A stretch of DNA of 53,351 bases from Candidatus Zixiibacteriota bacterium (GCA_900498245.1 LS998015.1:1247864-1301214); one strand, 5' to 3'. Numbered from the stretch's first letter, positions 25,708 through 34,102 are shown. The notes: generated by a model from the letters alone, not told the origin. Numbers and translations are program-made.

Positions 25708-26232
25708 ATGAATTATCATACATACAAGCGATCCATATTTGCGGCACTTTTGGGAATTATATTTGTTCTCTGCTTATCGGGACCGGTCCGGGCGGGCCGT
25801 GTCCTTCTCCCCGATAGTCTTGAAATTAAAGTAAAATTTGATTCCACGATGCAAATCACATCGGGGAAATTAGTCAAAGGCGCCCCGGTCGCCATTTATT
25901 TGGCCGAACCGATTGAAATCGGCGGGGTGACCATTGTCGAGCAGGGTGCCCCCGGTACGGCCGTGGTATCCGAGGTAAAAAAGGCGGGCGGCGGGGGAAA
26001 ACCGGGCCTGATTAAAATTGATTTTACCGAGTTGGAGCCCAAAGGCGAATATATGACCGAGGACAGTGCCAAAATTAAAATCTTCGGATCGGTGGAAAGC
26101 AAAGGCAAGAAAAAGGGTATTTTCCCGTACCTGTTTTTTATCCTGCTGGTAAAAGGCGGTGAGGGTCAGATCAAAGTCGATTCCGTTTATTCCGCTACGA
26201 CGGCCGAATCGATTATGCTGTCAAATGACTGA
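25708..26232 (+). CDS. Secreted protein of unknown function closing the T6SS locus
   Basis: ATG 25708 is chosen because GGAAGGAG lies five bases upstream, giving 174 residues. A signal peptide ends at about residue 29 (VRA-G). The body resembles small periplasmic proteins with a repeated beta pattern: KGAPVAIYLAEPIEIGGVTIVEQGAPGTAVVSEVKKAG, then GLIKIDFTELEP. There is also a hydrophobic stretch near residue 130 (IFPYLFFILLV). There is no lipobox cysteine, so it is not an obvious TssJ lipoprotein, though it occupies a position where an outer-envelope partner of the membrane complex might be encoded. Function is unknown. Confidence 0.6.
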   Translation: MNYHTYKRSIFAALLGIIFVLCLSGPVRAGRVLLPDSLEIKVKFDSTMQITSGKLVKGAPVAIYLAEPIEIGGVTIVEQGAPGTAVVSEVKKAGGGGKPGLIKIDFTELEPKGEYMTEDSAKIKIFGSVESKGKKKGIFPYLFFILLVKGGEGQIKVDSVYSATTAESIMLSND

Positions 26233-26257
26233 TCGATAACGATAATAATCAGAATTT

Positions 26258-26285
26258 GAGGGCCGTCACTAAGGCGGCTCTTTTT
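26258..26285. terminator. Terminator at the end of the T6SS locus
   Basis: GAGGGCCG (26258-26265) can pair with CGGCTCTT (26275-26282) across a nine-base loop, including two G-U pairs. The right arm runs into TTTTTATT. It lies between convergent genes and could serve both strands, although its U-run is on the plus side. Confidence 0.6.
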
Positions 26286-26289
26286 ATTG

Positions 26290-27186
26290 CTATTCTGAGC
26301 GCATTACAAATGATTGTTTCGGTGCCGTTATTCCGATTGAATCACGATAAATTTTAATTGTACTGGGACCGAACCGGAGATCGTATGGTATTGTCGCCAC
26401 CCCGGAAATCTGAAGGAAACACCAGATGGATATATCGGTCGAGTCGATTGTCTGCGCGGAGTCGAAAGCCGCCATATCTCTGAAATATATAGTGGCCAGC
26501 CCGGCGAAGCCGGTGCTGTCGGTCAATGGCTGGTGTACCGATATGCTCTTGATATCAATGATATAGTATTGAAGACTGTCTGAAACGGCAAAAAAGGCAT
26601 TTTCCGGGAGGTCCTTGTAGCGGACAATGCTGTCCACCCGCAATTGCCCTCTCGCATACCGCAGTTGAGTGGTGAGGGAGGTCAGGTTCTGAAGATTATA
26701 GGCCCTGAGGTCAAGTGAAAACTCGTCCCCGAGCGTAATCGACCTGAAACGAGGAGCCAGTCTGACCATGGGCACAGCAGGATAAAGACCCATGTTGATT
26801 GAGACGGTTGTATTGGGGATAATATCCACTATTGATTCCCCCCTGTAAATCACCAGCCCTTGACCGCTTTCGGTGGTTTCGCGGGCCTCGATTACCAGGC
26901 GACGATTCAATCCGGTCGGGACGTCAACGGTGCCGCTTATTACGGTTCCTTCAAGATTCAAGGTATCTACGATTGGTGAAAGGATCCCCGGCCCCGTAAT
27001 GGTCAATTGCACCACACCAATCCAGTTCGACGCCAGGGGAGAGGCCATTTTGAAAATTAATTGGGCCGGTTCATTGCTTCCCTGTCCGCTGATATTTTTT
27101 TGCGAGCATCCGGGCAATAAGAGAAAAACCGGCAAGACGGCCGCAAAAGCAATAATTAATCCCCTGAATTTATTACTATATTTCAT
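26290..27186 (-). CDS. Lipoprotein with cohesin-like domain
   Basis: I start at ATG 27186 (298 residues), where the protein gains a lipoprotein signal: MKYSNKFRGLIIAF... with lipobox LLPGC. The longer frame from 27270 adds 28 residues with no such logic. After a beta region (residues about 40-140), a cohesin-like domain follows: a strand-rich VRLAPRFRSITLGDEFSLDLRAYN, then LTSLTTQLRYARGQLRVDSI, and a GLATIYFRD closing motif. Cohesin folds bind dockerins in cellulosomes but occur widely in other surface proteins. It is the last gene of a minus-strand set beginning with two CsgG-like proteins, and the closest paralogue is the gene next to it. Probably on the outer membrane; ligand unknown. Confidence 0.72.
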   Translation of the reverse strand: MKYSNKFRGLIIAFAAVLPVFLLLPGCSQKNISGQGSNEPAQLIFKMASPLASNWIGVVQLTITGPGILSPIVDTLNLEGTVISGTVDVPTGLNRRLVIEARETTESGQGLVIYRGESIVDIIPNTTVSINMGLYPAVPMVRLAPRFRSITLGDEFSLDLRAYNLQNLTSLTTQLRYARGQLRVDSIVRYKDLPENAFFAVSDSLQYYIIDIKSISVHQPLTDSTGFAGLATIYFRDMAAFDSAQTIDSTDISIWCFLQISGVATIPYDLRFGPSTIKIYRDSIGITAPKQSFVMRSE

Positions 27187-27273
27187 AAATACCCGAACTT
27201 GTTTATAGTGAATAGCCTGCATCATAAAATTCGCCCGTAAGCCGCACAAATTCTCTTCGATTCCAGGCACCTT

Positions 27274-28077
27274 CTAATAGATATATATTTCTCCACTCCC
27301 GGCATATATGTAGTAATTGATAGAATCATTGACATAAAAATTACCGGTATACAAATATATCGTTCCGGGTGTCCTCAGTGTCGAGCAATAAACCGTGGCA
27401 TAGTGCCCGCTTCGCGGCAGAAGGGATGACACATTGACGATCCAACTGTAATATAAATCCGTTTCATAGGTACCGCCGGAAGCGTAATCAAAACCGATAT
27501 TACCGCTGATATCTATACCGGGTCTGATACTGTCGATGGTCACATTTGAATTGTAATAATTATAAATTCCTATTCTCAGGCTGCTCATGCTGTCAACATT
27601 ATAAACATATACATCGAGTGCAAAATTATTCAAAATCGGCACTTCAATATAGTGCGGCGATAATGTTATCATCGGCACCACGGGGACCAGTTTGATATCC
27701 AACTTTATTTCCGCGTCGGGGACAACGTCAGCTGTCGTTTCCCCGCGATAGAGAACCTCACCGGGGGCGACTTCACCAAATTGTCTGACCTCCAAGACAA
27801 ATTTCCTGTCTCTTCCGGCCGGCACTTCTATTCTGCCGATTAGATAGCCGGTCGTATCCTTAATCAGGGTGTCAATTATGGGAGTATCGATGCCCGGGCC
27901 CGTAATTGTCAGTTGAATGTAGCCAACCGCTTGAATATCGCTGACTCCCGCAATTTTCATTTGTATGGTCACGGGGCCGGAGTTGTTTGGATTGGTAACC
28001 TGCTTCGCGCATCCAATAAGAAATGCCGTGACTATTAACGATATCAGGAGGCCTTTTATTATCCTATTTGCTCTCAT
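27274..28077 (-). CDS. Lipoprotein, paralogue of the downstream cohesin-like lipoprotein
   Basis: The 267-residue product has a lipoprotein signal (MRANRIIKGLLISL..., lipobox LIGC) and a strong AGGAGG five bases before its ATG. The first half shares a plan with the next gene's product: GYIQLTITGPGIDTPIIDTL, then V.AGRDRKFVLEVR, GEVLYRGETTADVVP, and KLVPVVPMITLSP. The second half corresponds to the cohesin-like domain but is more divergent and unusually rich in Tyr, Ser and Asn. The two genes evidently arose by duplication. I infer outer-membrane attachment with the C-terminal domain outside or in the periplasm; no catalytic residues are seen. Confidence 0.7.
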   Translation of the reverse strand: MRANRIIKGLLISLIVTAFLIGCAKQVTNPNNSGPVTIQMKIAGVSDIQAVGYIQLTITGPGIDTPIIDTLIKDTTGYLIGRIEVPAGRDRKFVLEVRQFGEVAPGEVLYRGETTADVVPDAEIKLDIKLVPVVPMITLSPHYIEVPILNNFALDVYVYNVDSMSSLRIGIYNYYNSNVTIDSIRPGIDISGNIGFDYASGGTYETDLYYSWIVNVSSLLPRSGHYATVYCSTLRTPGTIYLYTGNFYVNDSINYYIYAGSGEIYIY

Positions 28078-28086
28078 TCCAACCTC

Positions 28087-29205
28087 CTAAAATCCGGCGT
28101 TGATGCCGGCCGAGATTTGATAGCCGGAGAGATCAATATTGTCCGCGTCGGCTTTACCGGTGTACAACTTGATCCCCATGCCTGCGCTGGAATTCCTTCC
28201 GATCGTCCGGCCTAAATCCGCTCCGAATGTATAGACATGAGATTTCCCCACCGGCTGGTCATTGGCGGCAATGAAGCGAGCTTCCATCGAAGGGGCCAGC
28301 GACCATTTTTGGGCCATCCGGAACATTGTCCCGCCGCCAATAATAAATTCGTCGCCGAATATTTTAAGTTCCTTGGGACTGCTGTTCGACAGGTATGTCT
28401 TATTGTGGCCGCGCGAGATATATTGGATGGCGGCGTTCAAACCCCATGTCCTCTTACTGTAAATCCATCCGAAGCGCGTGTCAAATTGCGGGGCCTGCTT
28501 GAAACTGTTTACATCATTGAACTTATCCGTGGTGTAAATGGTCAGGATCCCATCAAGTGAAAACGATGAAAATCCGCTGCGCCAGTCGGCGCCGGCGTTG
28601 GCGCTGAGAATATCACCCGGATTATAATCCCCGGCGGTGTCATACGGCTGATAGGTGCCGGTATATTCATACATCAAGCCCGCCCCGGTCCGGACCGTCC
28701 CCAGCATCGTGGCGCCGCCGACCAGCAGATTGAATCCGAATCCTTCCCCGAAACGGCTCATGGGAAAATCGAAATAATCATACGACAATCTTTGCAGAAC
28801 ACTCCATTCCTCGACTCGCGTCAACTTCTTTTTGCCGACCGGAAGGTTCAATCCGCCGCTCAGAAGCACGCCGTCATTATAAAAAGAATGACTGAATTGG
28901 ACACGGCAATCGCTCAGTCCATTAAGAGTATTATCCTTCTGATGAAAATTCAGCGTGTTCGATGAATTCGCCAGAGTGACCGTGGCTTCAAAGCCCGGTC
29001 CTAAAGCCGCAAGGCCGCTAATCGGAAACATCATTTGATGAAGTTTACTTTCCTCTCCATTACTTTTCATCGTCCAACTGCTGTAAATCATCTGTAATCC
29101 GGCCGATGATGGCTGGCCGTAAATAATTTGGCCAAATGCCGGCATCGTCATTGCCAGCACCATCACGGATAGAAGGGAAATCCTATATAAGTTTTTAGTG
29201 TGCAT
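28087..29205 (-). CDS. Outer-membrane beta-barrel protein
   Basis: The 372-residue product has a signal peptide ending near MPAFGQ and a C-terminal phenylalanine (SAGINAGF), the usual signal for barrel insertion by BAM. The mature part is rich in alternating short strands with Gly, Tyr and Ser, such as FEATVTLANSSNTLNF, TGAGLMYEYTGTYQ and TWGLNAAIQYISRG, as in transporter-type barrels. It overlaps the upstream CsgG-like gene by 11 bases and has a GGGGGG ribosome site. A CsgG-like protein coupled to a barrel suggests the two work in one envelope complex. The substrate or ligand is not evident. Confidence 0.7.
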   Translation of the reverse strand: MHTKNLYRISLLSVMVLAMTMPAFGQIIYGQPSSAGLQMIYSSWTMKSNGEESKLHQMMFPISGLAALGPGFEATVTLANSSNTLNFHQKDNTLNGLSDCRVQFSHSFYNDGVLLSGGLNLPVGKKKLTRVEEWSVLQRLSYDYFDFPMSRFGEGFGFNLLVGGATMLGTVRTGAGLMYEYTGTYQPYDTAGDYNPGDILSANAGADWRSGFSSFSLDGILTIYTTDKFNDVNSFKQAPQFDTRFGWIYSKRTWGLNAAIQYISRGHNKTYLSNSSPKELKIFGDEFIIGGGTMFRMAQKWSLAPSMEARFIAANDQPVGKSHVYTFGADLGRTIGRNSSAGMGIKLYTGKADADNIDLSGYQISAGINAGF

Positions 29206-30493
29206 CGATATCCCCCCTTATGACGACGGTTCCTGTTCCGCTCGTGGTCGGAGGAACAAGGTTATTGTGCCTTTCGATCCAATCGCGAACCGCCCCGGTA
29301 TTTTGCAGGAGATCCTGCAGACGAGGCTGCAAATCAATCGTGCTTATCTGCTCCAATTCAGTTTGACTCGAAACCGAGGATTGGAAATTGCCGAATCCGC
29401 CTTCTCCCGAGCCCGAAGCCGCCTTTGGCGGAGTGGATTTGAATTGGGTTTGTGCCTCCTGGAAGTTTCCGTCGGCTTTGGCCGCCTGACTGAATTCGGC
29501 CCTCGCCTGGCCGTACATCCCGCGTTTCTTATAATCGAGCCCGCGGCAATAGGCCATAAAGGCCAGATATGATTCGGTCGGGACTTTCTGAATGGAATCC
29601 CGCTCCGCCGCCGTTAACTTTATACCCAGGTCGTCGATTACTTTAAAGACAAAGTCCTTTTGCACTTTGAAGAAGGTCTTCAATTCTCCCTCGGTGGTTC
29701 CGGTCATTTCAGCACTGCTGTCGACCGTATTGACAATAGCACCGTCGATTCTCAATCCCTGGTCCCCGACATTCAATACGGAACCGGTTACCACCCGACG
29801 GCTTCCTATAATCCGTCCCAGACGGGGAGCCGTGGCGGGGTCGGCATATTGGGAGGAACTCAATTTCAACTCATTCAGAATGGCGTCGATTTTCATTCTG
29901 TCGACGACTTTCAGGGATTGCACCTTCGATAAATCGGATGCCGTGAATTCCGCAAATCCGTCGCTCAAAGGCGCCAGATTGGCGGGTAGATGCGAACCGT
30001 CGAAGTCGACCACGGCCACGGTGTTTTCTGGAATGGAAGAGGCTTTGATATTTTCCTCATTCTTGATGGCACGCGATGCTTCCCTCTTCAATCTGGCCGT
30101 TACCAGTTGATCCAGATGCGATTGAATCAACCTCCTGGTTTCCCCCTTCGGCTCAAGATTGAGTGACGCCGTATAGGCGTCGATGGCCTTGTCGATTTCA
30201 TTTCCCTGCTCGTAAATCATCCCGATATAAAGATTTGAAGACGCGTCGGGCGCGATTTGATTGGCCTGCTTGAAGGCATCTTCGGCCTTGATAAAATCCC
30301 CTTTTTTATAATTGGCTATTCCTATTTCCCGCCAGGCCACGGCATCCTTGGGATTGACCGTAATCTGCTTATAGAAACTCTCAATGGCCCGGTCGTACTG
30401 GCCCTCGTCGACATACCGGCGGCCTTGCATGTAGATGTTTTGCGAACAGCCTATCAGGGCTGGCAGGAAAAGAATAAAAAATAATCTTCGCAT
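29195..30493 (-). CDS. TPR lipoprotein with CsgG/FlgO-like domain
   Basis: The 432-residue protein carries a lipobox (LPALIGC). It then has TPR repeats from about residue 20 to 130 (YDRAIESFYKQITVNPKDAVAWREIGIANYKKGDFIKAEDAFKQA...), with a second TPR-like part near 330. Between them is a CsgG/FlgO-like domain: VAVVDFDGSHLPANLAPLSDGFAEFTASDLSKVQSLKVVDRMKID. CsgG forms the curli-secretion pore; FlgO-like relatives are periplasmic or outer-membrane proteins of unclear action. The transmembrane loop of real CsgG is not evident, so pore formation is uncertain. It has GAGG five bases before the ATG and follows a close relative by nine bases. Confidence 0.83.
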   Translation of the reverse strand: MRRLFFILFLPALIGCSQNIYMQGRRYVDEGQYDRAIESFYKQITVNPKDAVAWREIGIANYKKGDFIKAEDAFKQANQIAPDASSNLYIGMIYEQGNEIDKAIDAYTASLNLEPKGETRRLIQSHLDQLVTARLKREASRAIKNEENIKASSIPENTVAVVDFDGSHLPANLAPLSDGFAEFTASDLSKVQSLKVVDRMKIDAILNELKLSSSQYADPATAPRLGRIIGSRRVVTGSVLNVGDQGLRIDGAIVNTVDSSAEMTGTTEGELKTFFKVQKDFVFKVIDDLGIKLTAAERDSIQKVPTESYLAFMAYCRGLDYKKRGMYGQARAEFSQAAKADGNFQEAQTQFKSTPPKAASGSGEGGFGNFQSSVSSQTELEQISTIDLQPRLQDLLQNTGAVRDWIERHNNLVPPTTSGTGTVVIRGDIDAH

Positions 30494-30502
30494 AATTTCC
30501 TC

Positions 30503-31552
30503 TCATCCCGCCAGGGGCCGATAGATTTCCATTTTTCGCTTGGCCTCGACAAAACTGTTGTCCATATCATAGGCCTTCTTGAAGCAGTCGTAGGCGTTCT
30601 TATAATCATATTTATCCATATAATCCAGACCCTGGGAATAAAGTGTCGTTGCATCGAGAGAACGAGTTCCGCCTTCCTGCAGTAAACCGCGGGCCTTGTC
30701 GCTGATATCGATTTTCAACTGTGAGGCCAATTCCTCGACCAGTTCCTTTTCCATCTTGGAATAATCCGGCTTTCCCTCTTTGTCGACCGAGGCGATTATT
30801 TCGGATGTTTCGGTTTTTACCGCCCTGACAATCATACGGGTGTTTTTGTCATCCAGTTGAGTAATGCTGCCGAAAACCATGATCTGGGCGCCGAGTATTT
30901 TTCCGACTTTGACGGCCGTGGCGGCATCGACCATACCCGATTTCTGCAATTCCAGTTCCTTTAATACGAAATCGATCTTGTCGCGCTCGACAACCCTGAG
31001 GGAACTCAATTTGGCAAAATCATGCTGAAAGAAGTCAGCCAGACCCTTGCTCAATAGGCCCAGTTCCTGCTGATACTTGCCGACCGAGTAATTATCGAAT
31101 TCCATTATTGCAATAGTTTTTATATCGGACTTATCGCCCTCATCGCAGGTAAGAGCCTGCTTCGCTTTCAGCAATTCATACCACTTATCCCTGAGTTCCT
31201 TGGGCCATATGTCATGCGGAAGCGGCACCACGCACGGACCAATCTGAGAAATCTTGTTTAAATAATCAACCGCTCGACGCAAATAATCTTCGCCCTTGGC
31301 GTAGGTAATGATTCCCAGGACCTCATAAATGGCAATGCTGTCTTTGGCCGTGAGGCCGGGCCGAGCCAGAAGTTCATTGGCCGCCGTCAGGCCCCTATCG
31401 AAATCAAGGTTGCTGTAATATTTAAGGGCCTCCGAGAGCTTGTCGGCGATTGATGAATCCGCCTGGGCACGCACCGAACCGGCCGCGGTCAGCAGGACAA
31501 GTCCCATAAGGACCGGTCCCGCCCATTTGGAGATGAATGATTTGCGGAACAT
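30503..31552 (-). CDS. CsgG/FlgO-like protein with TPR repeats
   Basis: This 349-residue product has a signal peptide (cleavage near SVRAQ) instead of a lipobox. N-terminal helical repeats precede a CsgG/FlgO-like core with IKTIAIMEFDNYSVGKYQQELGLLSKGLADFFQHDFAKLSSLRVVERDKIDFVLKELEL, followed by an allied strand region (GKILGAQIMVFGSITQLDDKNTRM). A TPR-like pair ends the chain (YSQGLDYMDKYDYKNAYDCFKKAY). It is the first gene of the five-gene set 31552-26290 and has AAGGAG six to eight bases before the ATG. It is paralogous to the next gene, the two differing in anchoring (soluble versus lipidated). Confidence 0.82.
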   Translation of the reverse strand: MFRKSFISKWAGPVLMGLVLLTAAGSVRAQADSSIADKLSEALKYYSNLDFDRGLTAANELLARPGLTAKDSIAIYEVLGIITYAKGEDYLRRAVDYLNKISQIGPCVVPLPHDIWPKELRDKWYELLKAKQALTCDEGDKSDIKTIAIMEFDNYSVGKYQQELGLLSKGLADFFQHDFAKLSSLRVVERDKIDFVLKELELQKSGMVDAATAVKVGKILGAQIMVFGSITQLDDKNTRMIVRAVKTETSEIIASVDKEGKPDYSKMEKELVEELASQLKIDISDKARGLLQEGGTRSLDATTLYSQGLDYMDKYDYKNAYDCFKKAYDMDNSFVEAKRKMEIYRPLAG

Positions 31553-31597
31553 AGTGTCTCCTTAAAAAAATTAATCTGATTTTCAAAAAATGGGCTC

Positions 31598-31627
31598 GCC
31601 GGACAAAATCAGAGCGCCATGTCCGGC
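31598..31627 (-). terminator. Hairpin after the PEGA kinase gene
   Basis: GCCGGACA (31598-31605) and TGTCCGGC (31620-31627) are perfect arms around a 14-base loop. On the minus strand the stem is followed seven bases later by six T. This fits a moderate intrinsic terminator between the kinase gene and the CsgG-like set. Confidence 0.55.
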
Positions 31628-31676
31628 TCCGTTCTACCTGTTGAAATATAATCCAAATATTAAATTATATACGCAA

Positions 31677-33227
31677 TTAATTTTCAAAATTAAAAATGGC
31701 TTTAACCGTGCTGTCCGCTATCGCCGTCAAATTCTGATCGCGGGATATTTCCTTGCCCCCAAGGTTGAGTCTTACCGAAATCCTATGTGCCCCGGGTCTT
31801 ACTTTGAAAGTATAGGGGGTCTGCTGTTCCTGCAATTCCCCGTCAATAAATATATCGGCACCTCTTGGATTTGATCCGATTATGATACTTCCCAGCGCCG
31901 CAGCCGGCATTGTCGCCGGTTTCTGGGTCACAGCTTCTTCCGGCGGTTTCTTCGCAATGTTGAAATTATAGTTTTTATGCAGCGGAATCGATGAAGTGAT
32001 ATCCACGGTATCAAGCAAGATTTTATTCACCGCCTCATCGTTTTCAATCCTGATCACGTGCCGGCCGGAGTCGGCCGAGAAAGACAAGGATGACGTTTTT
32101 CCACCCATTAGAGCATCATCCATATAAATATCGCCATATGGCTTGATAGACGCAATTATCTGGGCGGAAATCGGGGTGGGGGTGCTGTTGGTTGAAATAT
32201 CTGTCGATCCCGGTGAATTCTGAGTCTGAAGAGTATCGGCAGTTTTAGATTCAACCACCGGCGGTTCAACCCGCGAGTTCATTTTTAAAAATAAAAATAC
32301 GGCAATGATTATGATGACAGCAGCACCGCCCAGATAGTACGGCATTCGCGATCGGCGGGAAGCGGGTCCCTTTGCTTTTGCGACTGTCCCCGTTTTCTCC
32401 AGGGCGGACACATCCAATGTCTTCAGAATAATATCGATGGCGTCTTTCATCTCGCGGGTAGTTTGATAGCGCTCCTTTGGCTCCCTTTTAATTGACTTAA
32501 GAATTATTTCCTCGATGGCCTTGGGTATATCGCTGTTAAGATCCCTCGGCCGGCGCGGCTCCCGGAAGAGTTTTGCATCCCGCAAAGCGAATACATTATC
32601 TTCGACAAAAGGACACGCCCCGGTCAGCATCTGGTACAAAGTCGAGCCGACCGCGTATATGTCGACTCTTGCGTAATCAATATCTTCCGTCGGGGCGAAT
32701 TGTTCCGGCGCCATATAAGCCGGTGTCCCACAAGCAGTTCCTGCCGTTGTTAAATTGGGGTCGGTCTTGGCTTTGGCGATGCCGAAATCGATTATTTTGG
32801 AGTTGCCGGATCCGTCCATCATGATATTGCTGGGCTTTATATCGCGGTGATAGATCCCCTTTTGATGTGCAAATTCCAGTGTGCCCAAAACGTCGGAAAT
32901 AATCTTAAGCGATTCGGCCATCGACAGCCGGTTCTCTTCTTCAATCTTCTGTTCCAGAGTGACACCGTCGATATATTCCATGGCGATCACGATGTCGTCG
33001 CCGTGGTTGAAGAAATGCTTTATTTGACAGATATGGGAATTGCCGTCCAGAAGCGCCAATTTGTCGGCTTCCTGCTTAAATCTTTCCACCATTCGGGGAT
33101 CATCAAGTATTTTTAAAACTACTTTAAGATTGGGGACATCCTTATGGACGGCCAGAAAAACCCTGGCCATGCCCCCCGCGCCGATTTTCCGAAGGATTCT
33201 GTAACTGCCGATTTGTTGGTCTTCCAT
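31677..33227 (-). CDS. Ser/Thr protein kinase with PEGA domain
   Basis: The 516-residue protein begins directly with a Hanks-type kinase domain (about 8-270): IGAGGMARVF glycine loop, VVLKIL lysine, HRDIKPSNIMM catalytic loop and DFGIAKA, all intact. A low-complexity linker leads to one transmembrane segment (about 297-317, YLGGAAVIIIIAVFLFL), then a Ser/Thr/Pro-rich stretch and a C-terminal PEGA domain (GSIIIGSNPRGADIFIDGELQ...PYTFKVRPGAHRISV). The kinase part should be cytoplasmic and the PEGA part outside, as in receptor-like kinases sensing envelope state. It sits at the head of a minus-strand region of envelope proteins and is a candidate regulator of them. No Shine-Dalgarno is seen before the ATG. 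Confidence 0.93.
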   Translation of the reverse strand: MEDQQIGSYRILRKIGAGGMARVFLAVHKDVPNLKVVLKILDDPRMVERFKQEADKLALLDGNSHICQIKHFFNHGDDIVIAMEYIDGVTLEQKIEEENRLSMAESLKIISDVLGTLEFAHQKGIYHRDIKPSNIMMDGSGNSKIIDFGIAKAKTDPNLTTAGTACGTPAYMAPEQFAPTEDIDYARVDIYAVGSTLYQMLTGACPFVEDNVFALRDAKLFREPRRPRDLNSDIPKAIEEIILKSIKREPKERYQTTREMKDAIDIILKTLDVSALEKTGTVAKAKGPASRRSRMPYYLGGAAVIIIIAVFLFLKMNSRVEPPVVESKTADTLQTQNSPGSTDISTNSTPTPISAQIIASIKPYGDIYMDDALMGGKTSSLSFSADSGRHVIRIENDEAVNKILLDTVDITSSIPLHKNYNFNIAKKPPEEAVTQKPATMPAAALGSIIIGSNPRGADIFIDGELQEQQTPYTFKVRPGAHRISVRLNLGGKEISRDQNLTAIADSTVKAIFNFEN

Positions 33228-33235
33228 AGATATTA

Positions 33236-33264
33236 AATATATCGGTTAAAATACTCTCTTGCAA
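33236..33264 (-). promoter_or_regulatory. Promoter for the PEGA kinase, implying a leaderless mRNA
   Basis: On the minus strand TTGCAA (33264-33259) and TATATT (33241-33236) are 17 bases apart. Transcription should start about seven bases after the -10, within a few bases of the A of the ATG at 33227. That, and the lack of any ribosome site there, points to a leaderless or near-leaderless transcript. Confidence 0.4.
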
Positions 33265-33457
33265 TAGGAAAGGCGGTCAAATATACCGAATTAAATTATG
33301 GCAAATCCATCACTAATCCGTCTGATTCCCTTAAAATACGATAGATTCGGTTCCTCTAATTTGACACAACTCAGGATGGCCCAAGTTCCCGGTTTTATTA
33401 TTCAATTGCGGCAATTCAGCAAAAATGTTATTTTCGATTGCCGGGATATTTATTAAT

Positions 33458-33531
33458 GCCCCCGTAGCTCATCTGGATAGAGCATCTGCCTTCTAAGCAG
33501 AGGGTAGCAGGTTCGAGTCCTGCCGGGGGTA
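33458..33531 (+). tRNA. tRNA-Arg (anticodon TCT)
   Basis: The 74-base sequence folds as a cloverleaf: acceptor GCCCCCG/CGGGGGT (with a terminal G-U), D-arm GCTC/GAGC, anticodon stem TCTGC/GCAGA with loop CTTCTAA, and T-arm GCAGG-TTCGAGT-CCTGC. The loop gives anticodon TCT, reading AGA (Arg). The discriminator is A; CCA is not encoded. An A followed by seven T (33532-33538) starts right after it and acts as terminator. A weak TTGCGG-17-TATTTT (33406-33434) may be its promoter. Confidence 0.95.
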
Positions 33532-33606
33532 TTTTTTTGGCGCCTTTTCCCCAATAAAATCGAACGGGTCCGAAACCCTTATCGGGAACGTCCGTAAATA
33601 TTTATT

Positions 33607-34101
33607 ATGCAATATCATATAAGACCGGTACTGGATATCGATGCCTCGTCCATAATCGAAATATTCAATTGTTATGTCGATAATTCATTTGCCGCTTTCC
33701 CTGATAAAGAAGTCGGCATCGAATTTTTTGACACTCTGAAAAACCTGGCCGCCGGTTATCCTTTCTATGTTGCCGAGTCTGAATCCCGCGAAGTGGTCGG
33801 CTTCGCCCTGCTTCGACCGTACCATCGCGCCGCAACCTGCCGACGAACCGCGGAAATTACCTACTTTCTGGAACCCTCACATACCGGTCGGGGGATCGGA
33901 TCGATGCTCCTTTCCAGACTGGAAAATGAGGCGCGGGCGAAAGGAATAGATAATATTCTGGCGTGCATTTCATCGCGGAATGAAAAAAGTATAAAATTCC
34001 ATGAGCGCCACGGTTTTGTTGAATGCGGGCGCTTTCGAAAGGTCGGTTTCAAGTGCGGCCTTGATTTTGATATGCTCTGGATGCAAAAATTATTGTCATA
34101 G
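33607..34101 (+). CDS. GNAT acetyltransferase, phosphinothricin-acetyltransferase-like
   Basis: The 164-residue protein is a GNAT enzyme that moves an acetyl group from acetyl-CoA to an amine. It shows the family order: IRPVLDIDASSIIEIFNCYV at the start, the beta-strand VVGFALLRPYH, the acetyl-CoA binding loop HTGRGIGSMLLSRLENEARAKG, and the C-terminal NEKSIKFHERHGFVECG. The overall pattern resembles the PAT/YncA branch, which acetylates phosphinothricin or methionine sulfoximine-type amino acids. The true substrate is not predictable. No Shine-Dalgarno is obvious; the gene begins 75 bases after the tRNA. Confidence 0.85.
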   Translation: MQYHIRPVLDIDASSIIEIFNCYVDNSFAAFPDKEVGIEFFDTLKNLAAGYPFYVAESESREVVGFALLRPYHRAATCRRTAEITYFLEPSHTGRGIGSMLLSRLENEARAKGIDNILACISSRNEKSIKFHERHGFVECGRFRKVGFKCGLDFDMLWMQKLLS

Positions 34102-34102
34102 T

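Noticed and set aside
25708-26232. TssJ lipoprotein
   Set aside because: There is a signal peptide but no lipobox cysteine, and the sequence does not look like the TssJ fold.
33361-33366. Perfect TTGACA in the gap before the tRNA
   Set aside because: No AT-rich -10 is found 15-19 bases downstream, on either strand.
33458-33531. tRNA as an integration site for a genomic island
   Set aside because: No duplicate of the tRNA 3' end and no integrase gene are visible within the window.
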